From JBOZRQ01 sp050789255 (GTDB taxonomy: Bacteria > Bacillota > Sulfobacillia > Symbiobacteriales > Symbiobacteriaceae): a DNA stretch of 64,000 nt. This document shows, piece by piece, positions 56,845 to 64,000 of the stretch. A model generated the notes under the pieces. The model ran no database searches, was not told the DNA's origin, and was given only the letters and a program-made list of their open reading frames with translations. Positions within the stretch are counted from its first letter, which is position 1; each line of letters starts with the position of its first letter. The DNA is taken from positions 113,215 through 177,214 of the forward strand of contig JBOZRQ010000011.1 of NCBI GenBank assembly GCA_050789255.1, read 5' to 3'. Made by a program: the position numbers and the translations under genes.

Positions 56845-57567
56845 ATGCGCAAATGGATCGCCGCCATCGGCCTGCTCGTGCTGGCCCTCGCCGCCTGGGG
56901 CCGCTCCCAGGTTACACACGCCGAGACCCCTGTCGCCCCGCAGCGGACCATCGATGTGGTGGGCAAGGGTACGATTGAAGCCAAGCCTGACACGGCCATC
57001 ATCACCCTTGGCGTGACCGCTCTTGCGGACACCCCCTCGGCCGCCTTCAAAGAGGCCAGCAAGATCATGAACCAGATTGCGGATGCGCTTACCTCCCAGG
57101 GCGTCAAGGAAGATGATCTGAAGACCTCCGAGCTGAACCTGGGCGCCGAGTACAACTGGACCCAGGAGAAGGGCCAGGTGCTGAAGGGCTACCGGGCGAC
57201 CTCCAACGTGACGGTCACCACCCAGAACCTCGATCAGGTGCCCGCTTACATCGAGGCGGCCGTGGCTGCCGGCGCCAACCAGATGAGCTCCCTCTCCTTC
57301 ACCGTGAAGGACCCCGAGGCGCTGATGGACCAGGCGATGGACCTGGCTGCGGATGACGCCAAGGCCAAGGCCGAGCGAGTGGCCAAGCGCATGGGCAGCG
57401 GGATCTCGCAGGTCCTGCGGATCAGCGTGATGGACAACAGCGGCTCCGTGCGGGGACCCATGGCGTACGAAGCCAAGGGCATGGCGGACGGCGCCGCCCC
57501 GATGCCGGTCTTCGGCGGCACGTCGCAGTTTACGGTGACGATCTCGGCTACCTTCGAGCTGAAATGA
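56845..57567 (+). CDS. SIMPL-domain (DUF541) exported protein
   Basis: A 240-residue exported protein. Signal peptide MRKWIAAIGLLVLALAAWG; then the SIMPL domain with the typical opening RTIDVVGKGTIEAKPDTAII, the mid part YRATSNVTVTTQNLDQVPAY and the end DAKAKAERVAKRMGSGISQV. Family members (for example BP26, YggE) form ring-like or channel-like oligomers and reduce oxidative stress by unknown means. ATG 56845 with AGGAGGT nine bases upstream. Divergent from the M48 gene; ends at a strong terminator. Confidence 0.88.
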   Translation: MRKWIAAIGLLVLALAAWGRSQVTHAETPVAPQRTIDVVGKGTIEAKPDTAIITLGVTALADTPSAAFKEASKIMNQIADALTSQGVKEDDLKTSELNLGAEYNWTQEKGQVLKGYRATSNVTVTTQNLDQVPAYIEAAVAAGANQMSSLSFTVKDPEALMDQAMDLAADDAKAKAERVAKRMGSGISQVLRISVMDNSGSVRGPMAYEAKGMADGAAPMPVFGGTSQFTVTISATFELK

Positions 57568-57572
57568 TGGAG

Positions 57573-57615
57573 AACGCCCCGCACACCCGGTTTCGGGAGT
57601 GCGGGGCGTTTGCTT
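57573..57615. terminator. Terminator between convergent genes
   Basis: AACGCCCCGCAC pairs with GTGCGGGGCGTT; an inner CCCG/CGGG pairing extends it, and TTTGCTTATTT follows on the plus strand. Confidence 0.85.
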
Positions 57616-59311
57616 ATTTGAACTCTACTTTGGAGAGGGCCCGGGCGGCGCCTGTCAGGATTCCGGCCAGGACCGGGAGATTGAGCAGGACCGCCGTCGC
57701 GCTTAGGGCCAGTTCCAGGAAGGGCTTCGGCAGCGGGACCGGGAGGAAGGCGACCAGCAGGACGTAGGCGACGCCGTGGACGATCACCCAGGCGAGGGCG
57801 CCGAAGATGGCGGTGACGGAGGCGCCCACGCCGGCGTACTGCTGCTTGGTGATCGGGGTGAAGGCGGGGTCGGCGCACCCACCCCCGAGTCCGATGGCCG
57901 TGGCCGCCGCTACGGCCAGCGATGTGTGAAGGGTCATGAGGCCCGCCTGCCAGGCGGGGAGCCCGGTGAAGAGAGCCAGCCCCAGGGCGATCGCCACACC
58001 GACCGACGTGAAGAGGCTCCAGATCGCCCCTGCTTTGCCCTGCACGATCTCCCGGCTGGTCATGGGGCTCAGGCGGGTGAGCCAGAATGCCTTCTCCTCG
58101 GCCCCCACAGCGGAGAGTGCGGTGACGGCGGCGCCCAGGCTCAGCGCGAAGGGGACGGCGCCCCGGGTCATGGCGCTTCCGACCTCGTCCGGGATGATCA
58201 TCAATGGGATGATCATGGGGGCGGTCATTGCCAGGGGCAGCCCGAAGAGCCTGGGGCTGCGCACCATGCGCCGCCACTCCCGCCGGAGCATGGCGGCGAG
58301 CGGGGTCCCCCGCCAGCCGGTGCGGGAGACGAGCTGACGTTTGGCGGCGCCCGCCCCCGAGGCGCTGACGCCGGCCGGAGAGGCGGCCAGGCCGCTCTGG
58401 TACATCCGGTCGAGCAGGTTCACCAGGCCCCAGCCCAGGAGTAGGCCGCCGGCGAGGGCGCCCACCCCGGCCAGCCAGGCCGTGCCGCTATGTCCCCGGG
58501 CGGCCAGCCCCGCTACCCCGCCGATCCACCCCAGGGGGGACCAGGACGGAAGCCAGCGCCCTATGGCCGTGATTTGGGCCAGGGGGTCGGGCTTGGCCTG
58601 GAGGTCCATGTTGATGATCTGGGTCAGGTAGAACCCGACCAGGGCGCCGGCGGTGGAGAGGAGCAGCGTCCACTCCTGCCAGAGCCCGCCGGGGATCAGG
58701 CGCACGACGGTGGCGCCGAGGAAGACGCCGATGGCGGTCAGTGCGAGGGCTACCGCCAGCGCCGCGCAGATCACGGGGACCAGCCCAGCCAGGGCGGCGC
58801 CCCGGGCGGCTAGCAGCCCCAGGGCCGGGGCGGTGGCGAGGAAGGGCGCCCAAAGGCTGAAGGCCGCCTGCTGCATCACCAGCCCGAAGAGCACCGAGCG
58901 GCTGCGCAGGGGCAGGGTGAAGAGCAGCGGGATGGTCGCCGAGTGGGTGAGGATGGTGCCTGACTGGGTCAGGGAGAGCGCCGCTGCTGCGATGAGGATG
59001 CCCATCGCCGAGACGGTGACCAACTGGGCGTCGGCGGGACCCGGCTGCAGAACCGACGCTGTGGCACGGGCGCCGAAGAACAGCAACACCCAGGCGAGAA
59101 GGAGCCCGGGGCCGGCCAGGACCGCAGCGAAGGTGTTGGCCCAGGCCATTTCCGGGCTGGCCTTCATGGCGCCCCGGAAGGAGCGCCACTGGGTGCGGAA
59201 GACGAGCATCAGCTCATAGCGGGCGTCCGCCAGAGCGGCAGAGCGGGCCGGGGGCGTGGCGAGGCTCCACCAGGCCTCCTTGGGGCTGCGTTTGACAGGC
59301 TTTGCCGGCAT
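57614..59311 (-). CDS. ABC exporter permease
   Basis: A 565-residue permease with about 12 transmembrane segments in two similar halves, each with a cytoplasmic basic loop before a long helix (DARYELMLVFRTQWRSFRGA; LRREWRRMVRSPRLFGLPLA). Such duplicated ABC-2-like permeases pair with one ATPase, here the gene four bases upstream. Substrate unknown; drug, lipid or peptide export possible. ATG 59311 with GGGGAGGTGA upstream. Confidence 0.8.
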   Translation of the reverse strand: MPAKPVKRSPKEAWWSLATPPARSAALADARYELMLVFRTQWRSFRGAMKASPEMAWANTFAAVLAGPGLLLAWVLLFFGARATASVLQPGPADAQLVTVSAMGILIAAAALSLTQSGTILTHSATIPLLFTLPLRSRSVLFGLVMQQAAFSLWAPFLATAPALGLLAARGAALAGLVPVICAALAVALALTAIGVFLGATVVRLIPGGLWQEWTLLLSTAGALVGFYLTQIINMDLQAKPDPLAQITAIGRWLPSWSPLGWIGGVAGLAARGHSGTAWLAGVGALAGGLLLGWGLVNLLDRMYQSGLAASPAGVSASGAGAAKRQLVSRTGWRGTPLAAMLRREWRRMVRSPRLFGLPLAMTAPMIIPLMIIPDEVGSAMTRGAVPFALSLGAAVTALSAVGAEEKAFWLTRLSPMTSREIVQGKAGAIWSLFTSVGVAIALGLALFTGLPAWQAGLMTLHTSLAVAAATAIGLGGGCADPAFTPITKQQYAGVGASVTAIFGALAWVIVHGVAYVLLVAFLPVPLPKPFLELALSATAVLLNLPVLAGILTGAARALSKVEFK

Positions 59312-59315
59312 AAGC

Positions 59316-60092
59316 TCACCTCCCCGGGCGCCGGCCCAGCACGTCGGAGGCCCGCTGGGACTGATCCTCCGCCCCGGTGAGGGCGAGGAACATCCCTTCG
59401 AGCGTGCCGTGCCCGGCGGCCGCCGCCTTCTGCCGCAGGTCGGCCATGGTGCCCTCGGCCACCAGCCTCCCCTTGCTGATCATCACAATGCGGTCGCAGA
59501 GCTCCTCCACCATGGCGAGCAGGTGGCTGGACATGAGAACGGCCTTGCCCTGCTGGCGCAGCAGCAGGATCACATCTTTAATTAGGCGGGCGTTGACCGG
59601 GTCCAGGCCAACGGTGGGCTCGTCGAGCAGCAGCACCTGAGGGTCGTGAAGCAGGGCGCAGGCCCAGGCGAGCTTCTGCTGGGTGCCGTGGGAGTAGGTC
59701 TCGACCTGGCGGCCCATCCATTCCTCCAGCCCGAAGAGCTCCACCAGCTGGTGGGCCCGGCGCACCTTCTCCTGCGGGTCGAGCCGGAAGGCGTCGCCGA
59801 CGAAGTCCATGGTCTCCCAGCCGGTCAGGCGCGGGTAGAGGGCGGGCACGTCAGGCAGGTAGCCCAGGACCTGGCGGGCCTCGATTGGCTGGGTATGTAC
59901 GTTGTGGCCGCAGACCGAGACGCTGCCGGCGCTGGGCCGGAGCAGTCCCACGGCGGTCTTGATGGTGGTCGTCTTGCCGGCGCCGTTGGGCCCCAGGAAG
60001 CCGACCACCTCGCCCGGGTTGACCTGAAAGGTGACGTTGTCGACGGCCGTTACCTTGCGAAACGACTTGCTCAGCTGCGAAATCATCAGCAT
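59316..60092 (-). CDS. ABC exporter ATP-binding protein
   Basis: A 258-residue ATPase: Walker A GPNGAGKT (about 34-41), Q-loop LGYLPDVPALYPRLTGWETM, signature-like YSHGTQQKLAWACALLHDP (degenerate: SHGTQ in place of SGGQ), Walker B VLLLDEPTVGLDPVNARL, H-loop SSHLLAMVEELCD. Typical of CcmA/NatA-type exporters. ATG start with GAGGTG seven bases upstream. Forms an operon with the permease gene four bases downstream. Confidence 0.9.
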   Translation of the reverse strand: MLMISQLSKSFRKVTAVDNVTFQVNPGEVVGFLGPNGAGKTTTIKTAVGLLRPSAGSVSVCGHNVHTQPIEARQVLGYLPDVPALYPRLTGWETMDFVGDAFRLDPQEKVRRAHQLVELFGLEEWMGRQVETYSHGTQQKLAWACALLHDPQVLLLDEPTVGLDPVNARLIKDVILLLRQQGKAVLMSSHLLAMVEELCDRIVMISKGRLVAEGTMADLRQKAAAAGHGTLEGMFLALTGAEDQSQRASDVLGRRPGR

Positions 60093-60145
60093 GTTGCAAC
60101 ACCTCGGGGAGAGGCTTCTCCGTCCGGCGGGTGGGTTCCTCCAGT

Positions 60146-60187
60146 GAAAAACGGCTGCCGGGGTGATATCCCCCTGCAGCCGTTTTC
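60146..60187 (-). terminator. Rho-independent terminator of the SLH-protein gene
   Basis: On the minus strand AAAACGGCTGC pairs with GCAGCCGTTTTT, extended by CCCC/GGGG inside, ending in a T-run, about 12 bases after the SLH gene stop. Confidence 0.85.
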
Positions 60188-60197
60188 TCGTGGCGGG

Positions 60198-63100
60198 CTA
60201 GATCAGCCCAGCCCTCTGGAGCATCCGCATGATGATGGTCGCCGTCTCGGCCCGGGTGATGCTGTCGGTCGGCTTGGCCAGGCCGTCATGGCCGATCATC
60301 ACCTCATGCTTGGCGACCAGGGCCGCCGAGGTGCGGGCCCAGTCAGCAAACTCCCCGGCATCGGTGAACCGGGCCAGGCTATCCGCCACGGCACCTGCTG
60401 ACAGCTCCACCTCCATGCCGGCCACCTTCATCGCCCGGGCCACCATCACCATGGCCTCCTGGCGGGTGATCGTGCTGCCGGGTCGGAAGGTCCCATCCTC
60501 GTAGCCGGTGACAATGCCGTACTTGTAGGCCGCAGCCACAGAGCTGGCAAACCAGTCGCTGGTGCTCACATCGCTGAACCGGCCGGCGTAGGCGGTGGGC
60601 CTGAGCCCCAGCGCCCGCACCACGATGGCCGCAAACTCGGCCCGGGTGATCGCACGGTCCGGGGCGAAGGTGCCCTCCCCCACTCCACTGACCACTTTGC
60701 GGGAGCCCATCTCGTTGACGAACGCCTTGGACCAGTGGTCCGCCACGTCAGCGAACTCGATCGGATTCCAGATCACCGTGTAGCTGCTGTTGGTCAGGCT
60801 GTTGAGTTTGGCGTAGTACCGCCCGCCGATCAGGACCACCTTGGTGGGCACATGCCGCACGGTGCCGTCCGGATCGACCACGACGCCCGTGGTGATCTTG
60901 TTGGGATCGACGCCGTCGGGAATCGGTATGGTGCGCTCCACGTAGGCATTGAACTCGTCGACCTCCACGGTCTTGCCGGCGTGGGTCACCGTCACCGAGA
61001 ACTGCACGGGCGGAGCGACGATGACGAAGGAGCCCTGGTTGGCGGAGTCCTCCACCACCTTGACCTCATCGTCCTGGGCCTTGGCAATCCGGACCTGAAC
61101 CTTGACCTGGTTCGGATCCACCTGGTCGCCCAACTGCGCCATGACCGCATCGATACTGAGGCGCTCTGCCGGGAGGGTGTAGCTGCCGGCCTCGGTCTGC
61201 ACCTCAAGAACCGCCTGCTTGTCCTCCATGCTCTTGACCATCTGGCCGGTCAGCTCGCCGACCACGACGTCGGCCCCGGTCTGAACCGGGATGGTCACCA
61301 CGGTTCCGTCGCCTTCCTGCGCCAGCTTTTCGTCGAGCTTCTGCCGGTTGACGGTGACGGTGGTCGTGGTCTGATCCCCATCGGTCGAGGTGGTCGCCGT
61401 CGCAGAGTCATCCTGCCGGACGCCGTTGACGATGATCGCAACACCGCTGCTCTTCGTGGGCTCCGGGTCCGGGGTCGGGTCAGGCGTGGGCGTCGGGTCT
61501 ACGGTCGTCTCGGGTTCGGGCTCAGGCTTGGGCTCAGGCTTGGGCTCGGGCTTGGGCTTGGGCTGGGGAGGCGGAGCGGGCTCGTAGACCGAAATGGTGA
61601 GGGTGGTCTGCGCCTTGCCGCCCCGGGCGTCCGCAGCCTCGATCGTCGCTGTGAAGGTGCCGGTCGTGCTGGCGTAGCCAGCGAAGGTACCATTTGCGTT
61701 CAAGGTGATGCCCGTCGGCAGCGTGCCGGAGAGCCGCGTGAAGGTGGCGGTTTGGCCGACATCCACGTTCGCGGCCAGAGCAATCGGTGTCTGTCCGGTG
61801 AGAATGGTCTGGGTCGTGTTGAAGGTAGCCGAGGTGAAGACGGGACCTTGCTGTACGGTGACCGCCAGGGAGGTCACCGCCTCGCCGCCGTGGGTGTCCC
61901 GGACGGCGATCTCAGCGGTCGCGGTGCCGGCCGTCGTGGCAGTGCCCGAGAAGGTGCCGTCGGCGTTCAGGGTGATCCCTGCCGGCAGCACACCGCTGCG
62001 GATTGTAAAGGTCAGGGTCTCCCCCTCTGCGCTCGTGGTCTCCAGGGCCTCAAGCACGTTGCCTGTGCTGATGGTCTGGCTGGTGTTGTGCGCTGCAGCC
62101 GTGAAGGCGGGCGCCGCCTGCACCTGGACGTCCAGGGTGGTGGTGGCATGACCGCCGTGGGTGTCCGCCACCTCGATGGTGGCGCTGGTGCTGCCTACCG
62201 TGGTGGCCTGGCCACTGAAGGCGCCGTCGGCGTTCAGGGTGATTCCTTGCGGCAGTGAACCGTTGGACAGCGTGTAGGTCAACGTATCGCCTGTGGCCTT
62301 AGTCGCTTGCAGGGCTGCAAGGCCGGAGCCTACGCTCACGAGCTGGCTCGTGTTGGACGCGGCGGCGGTAAAGGCCGGGCCTTGCTGGACCGTCACCTCC
62401 AGCGTGGTGGTCGCCTTGCCGCCGTGTGTGTCGGCCACCTCGATGGTGGCACTGGTGTCACCCATCGCAGTGACCTTGTTGCTGAAGGTTCCGTCGGCGT
62501 TCAGGGTGATGCCTGCTGGTAGAGCGCCGCCTACCCGGGTGTACGTAAGGGTTTCTCCGGCCGCTGCCGTGGCCTGAAGGCTCGCCAGGCCCGAGGTTAC
62601 GCTTACTAGCTGGCTGGTGTTCGCCGTGGCCGCTGTGAAGGCCGGGCCTGGCTGGACAGTCACGTCCAGGGTGGTGGCCGCATGGCCGCCGTGGGTGTCG
62701 GCTACCTGGATCGTCGCCGTGGTGCTGCCCACGGTGGTCACCGTGCCGGTGAAGGTGCCGTCTGCATTCAGGGTGATTCCGTTTGGCAGGGCACCGCTGG
62801 TCAGGGAGAAGGTCAACGTCTCGCCTGTGGCCTTGGTCGCTTGCAGGGCCGCCAGGCCGGCGCCGATGCTGCGCAGTTGGCTCGTGTTCGTCGCGGCTGC
62901 CGTGAACGCAGGGGCCACTTGTACATTGACGTCGAGGGTGGTCGTCGCACGGCCGCCATGGGTGTCGGCGACCTGGATCGTGGCCGTGGTGCTGCCCACA
63001 GTGCTGGCGGTGCCGGTGAACGTGCCGTCCGTGCTGAGCGTGATGCCTGCCGGCAGCGAGCCGCCGGTCAGGGTGAATGTCAGGGTCTCGCCCGCCGCCT

Positions 63101-64000
63101 TGGTCGCTTGGAGGGCTGCAAGGGCAGCGCCCTTACTGATCAACTGGGCCGTGTTCGTAGCATCGGCCGTGAACGCCGGGCCTTCCTGCACCGTGACTTG
63201 CAGGGTAGTGGTCGCCTTGCCGCCATGACCGTCGGTCACCTGGATGTCAGCCGTGTAGTCGCCGGCCGTGGTCGCCTGGCCACTGAACGTGCCGTTCGAG
63301 GTCAGGGAGACACCTGGCGGCAGGGCGCCGTCCGTCACGGTGAAGGTCAGGACCTCCCCTGCGGCCTTCGTAACCTGCAGATCGGCAAGGCCCGCACTGG
63401 TGCTAATGAACTGCGCGGTGTTGGCCGCGGCGCCGGTGAAGGCCGGAGCCTGCTGCACCGTAACCGCCAGCGTGGTCGTCGCATGGCCGCCGTGGGTGTC
63501 GGTCACCTTGATCGTGGCCGACGTCGCGCCCACCGTGGTGACGGTGCCGGCGAACGTGCCGTTCGTGTTCAGTGTGATGCCCGCCGGCAGCGAGCCGCCG
63601 GTCAGCGTGAAGTTAAGCGTCTCGCCCGCTGCCTGGGTCACTTGCAGGGCGGCAAGGCCGGCGCCGATGCTGCGCAGTTGGCTGGTGTTGGTGGCGTCCG
63701 CCGTGAACGCCGGGCCTTGCTGGACTGTAACTTGTAGGGTCGTGGTCGCCTGGCCGCCGTGACCGTCGGTCACCTGAATGTCAGCCGTGTAGTCGCCCAC
63801 CGTGGTCGCCTGGCCGCTGAACGTGCCGTTCGAGGTCAGGGAGACGCCTGGCGGCAGGGCGCCGTCCGTCACGGTGAAGGTGAGCGTTTCTCCGGAAGCT
63901 GCAGTCGTCTCAAGGGCAACCAGGCCTGCACTGGTGCTGATGAACTGAGCGGTGTTGGCCGCGGCGCCCGTGAAGGCGGGCGCCTCCTGCACCGTGACCG
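60198..64000 (-). CDS. Giant S-layer-anchored protein with Ig-like repeats, cut by right edge
   Basis: At least 1,264 residues visible; the N-terminus lies beyond the window. Nine complete repeats of about 89 residues follow each other, each beginning APAFT or GPAFT, with GETLTFTL, LPAGITLNADGTFSG and DTHGGHATTTLDVTVQ: the putative-Ig (He_PIG) pattern of cadherin-like surface adhesins. Next comes a charged Pro linker (PKPKPEPKPEPKPEPEPE), a unique alpha/beta region of about 270 residues (VKVQVRIAKAQDDEVKVVED), and three SLH domains at the C-terminus (FADVADHWSKAFVNEMGSRK; FSDVSTSDWFASSVAAAYKY; ITRAETATIIMRMLQRAGLI) that hold it to the cell wall. Ends at a terminator. Confidence 0.92.
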   Translation of the reverse strand, partial: VTVQEAPAFTGAAANTAQFISTSAGLVALETTAASGETLTFTVTDGALPPGVSLTSNGTFSGQATTVGDYTADIQVTDGHGGQATTTLQVTVQQGPAFTADATNTSQLRSIGAGLAALQVTQAAGETLNFTLTGGSLPAGITLNTNGTFAGTVTTVGATSATIKVTDTHGGHATTTLAVTVQQAPAFTGAAANTAQFISTSAGLADLQVTKAAGEVLTFTVTDGALPPGVSLTSNGTFSGQATTAGDYTADIQVTDGHGGKATTTLQVTVQEGPAFTADATNTAQLISKGAALAALQATKAAGETLTFTLTGGSLPAGITLSTDGTFTGTASTVGSTTATIQVADTHGGRATTTLDVNVQVAPAFTAAATNTSQLRSIGAGLAALQATKATGETLTFSLTSGALPNGITLNADGTFTGTVTTVGSTTATIQVADTHGGHAATTLDVTVQPGPAFTAATANTSQLVSVTSGLASLQATAAAGETLTYTRVGGALPAGITLNADGTFSNKVTAMGDTSATIEVADTHGGKATTTLEVTVQQGPAFTAAASNTSQLVSVGSGLAALQATKATGDTLTYTLSNGSLPQGITLNADGAFSGQATTVGSTSATIEVADTHGGHATTTLDVQVQAAPAFTAAAHNTSQTISTGNVLEALETTSAEGETLTFTIRSGVLPAGITLNADGTFSGTATTAGTATAEIAVRDTHGGEAVTSLAVTVQQGPVFTSATFNTTQTILTGQTPIALAANVDVGQTATFTRLSGTLPTGITLNANGTFAGYASTTGTFTATIEAADARGGKAQTTLTISVYEPAPPPQPKPKPEPKPEPKPEPEPETTVDPTPTPDPTPDPEPTKSSGVAIIVNGVRQDDSATATTSTDGDQTTTTVTVNRQKLDEKLAQEGDGTVVTIPVQTGADVVVGELTGQMVKSMEDKQAVLEVQTEAGSYTLPAERLSIDAVMAQLGDQVDPNQVKVQVRIAKAQDDEVKVVEDSANQGSFVIVAPPVQFSVTVTHAGKTVEVDEFNAYVERTIPIPDGVDPNKITTGVVVDPDGTVRHVPTKVVLIGGRYYAKLNSLTNSSYTVIWNPIEFADVADHWSKAFVNEMGSRKVVSGVGEGTFAPDRAITRAEFAAIVVRALGLRPTAYAGRFSDVSTSDWFASSVAAAYKYGIVTGYEDGTFRPGSTITRQEAMVMVARAMKVAGMEVELSAGAVADSLARFTDAGEFADWARTSAALVAKHEVMIGHDGLAKPTDSITRAETATIIMRMLQRAGLI

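Noticed and set aside
60735..62258. 507-codon plus-strand frame and others opposite the SLH-protein repeats
   Set aside because: Repetition in these frames only mirrors the 267-bp repeats of the real gene; no domain pattern.
1..64000. tRNA and rRNA genes
   Set aside because: I looked for T-loop (GGTTCGA) and anticodon-arm patterns and for rRNA core sequences and found no convincing case on either strand.

Overview
The window looks like a piece of chromosome from a high-GC, Gram-positive (monoderm), probably thermophilic Firmicute of the Symbiobacterium type. This is inferred from: very GC-rich coding DNA; strong GGAGG-type ribosome binding sites with many GTG and TTG starts; S-layer homology (SLH) domains, a dockerin-like domain and a copper-amine-oxidase-N-like domain; and a GlnRS gene in a Gram-positive setting. 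Both window edges cut genes. I saw no rRNA, tRNA, CRISPR array or intact insertion sequence.

Layout. 0-4.3 kb: a gene cut by the left edge, a small helix-turn-helix ORF, an MFS exporter with a hairpin-rich leader, a VTT-domain (DedA/TVP38-like) membrane protein, a helical protein, the tail of a sugar-dehydrogenase-like gene, then gene-free DNA with inverted repeats and a transposase scrap. 4.3-12.7 kb: a secreted metzincin-like protease, a double-GNAT acetyltransferase, a chemoreceptor behind a cyclic-di-GMP-I riboswitch with its own terminator, an ABC-F ATPase and a membrane protein. 12.8-13.1 kb: about 27 tandem copies of an 11-bp unit. 13.6-21.6 kb: a TPR lipoprotein, an ABC-transporter fossil, a secreted Asp-box protein, a SnoaL-like protein, FtsK, a tail-fibre-like secreted protein and a dockerin-like protein. 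21.8-24.5 kb: korDABC (2-oxoacid:ferredoxin oxidoreductase). 24.7-28.8 kb: a broken SDR gene, a helix-turn-helix/nuclease-like gene and a GH31 alpha-glucosidase. 29.2-33.6 kb: an aapJQMP-type amino-acid ABC transporter. 33.9-38.2 kb: a second copy of the nuclease-like gene, an endonuclease III-like gene with a predicted leaderless mRNA, a cysteine-rich mini-protein, and a TetR regulator followed by fabF. 38.2-47.5 kb: an AlkZ/YcaQ-like glycosylase, an aldo/keto reductase, a second chemoreceptor, a FUSC-like transporter and small proteins. 47.6-49.7 kb: a cluster of unrecognised small genes, including a 53-residue Cys/Arg peptide. 49.8-60.1 kb: a Fic protein, a P1B-4 metal ATPase behind tandem Fur/PerR-like boxes, glnS, an M48 protease, a SIMPL protein and an ABC exporter. 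60.2 kb to the end: a giant SLH protein with at least nine Ig-like repeats, cut by the right edge.

How it fits together. Most of the window is ordinary housekeeping and transport plus a rich secreted or cell-surface repertoire. Small decayed genes (sugar dehydrogenase, transposase, ABC transporter, SDR, TPR protein) mark sites of gene loss. The best candidate for something undescribed is the pair of diverged paralogues at 25.5 and 33.9 kb. Each joins two winged-helix-like segments to a C-terminal domain resembling VSR/PD-(D/E)XK nucleases, and each lies behind repeat-laden DNA. The 11-bp helical-turn satellite and the Cys/Arg peptide come next.
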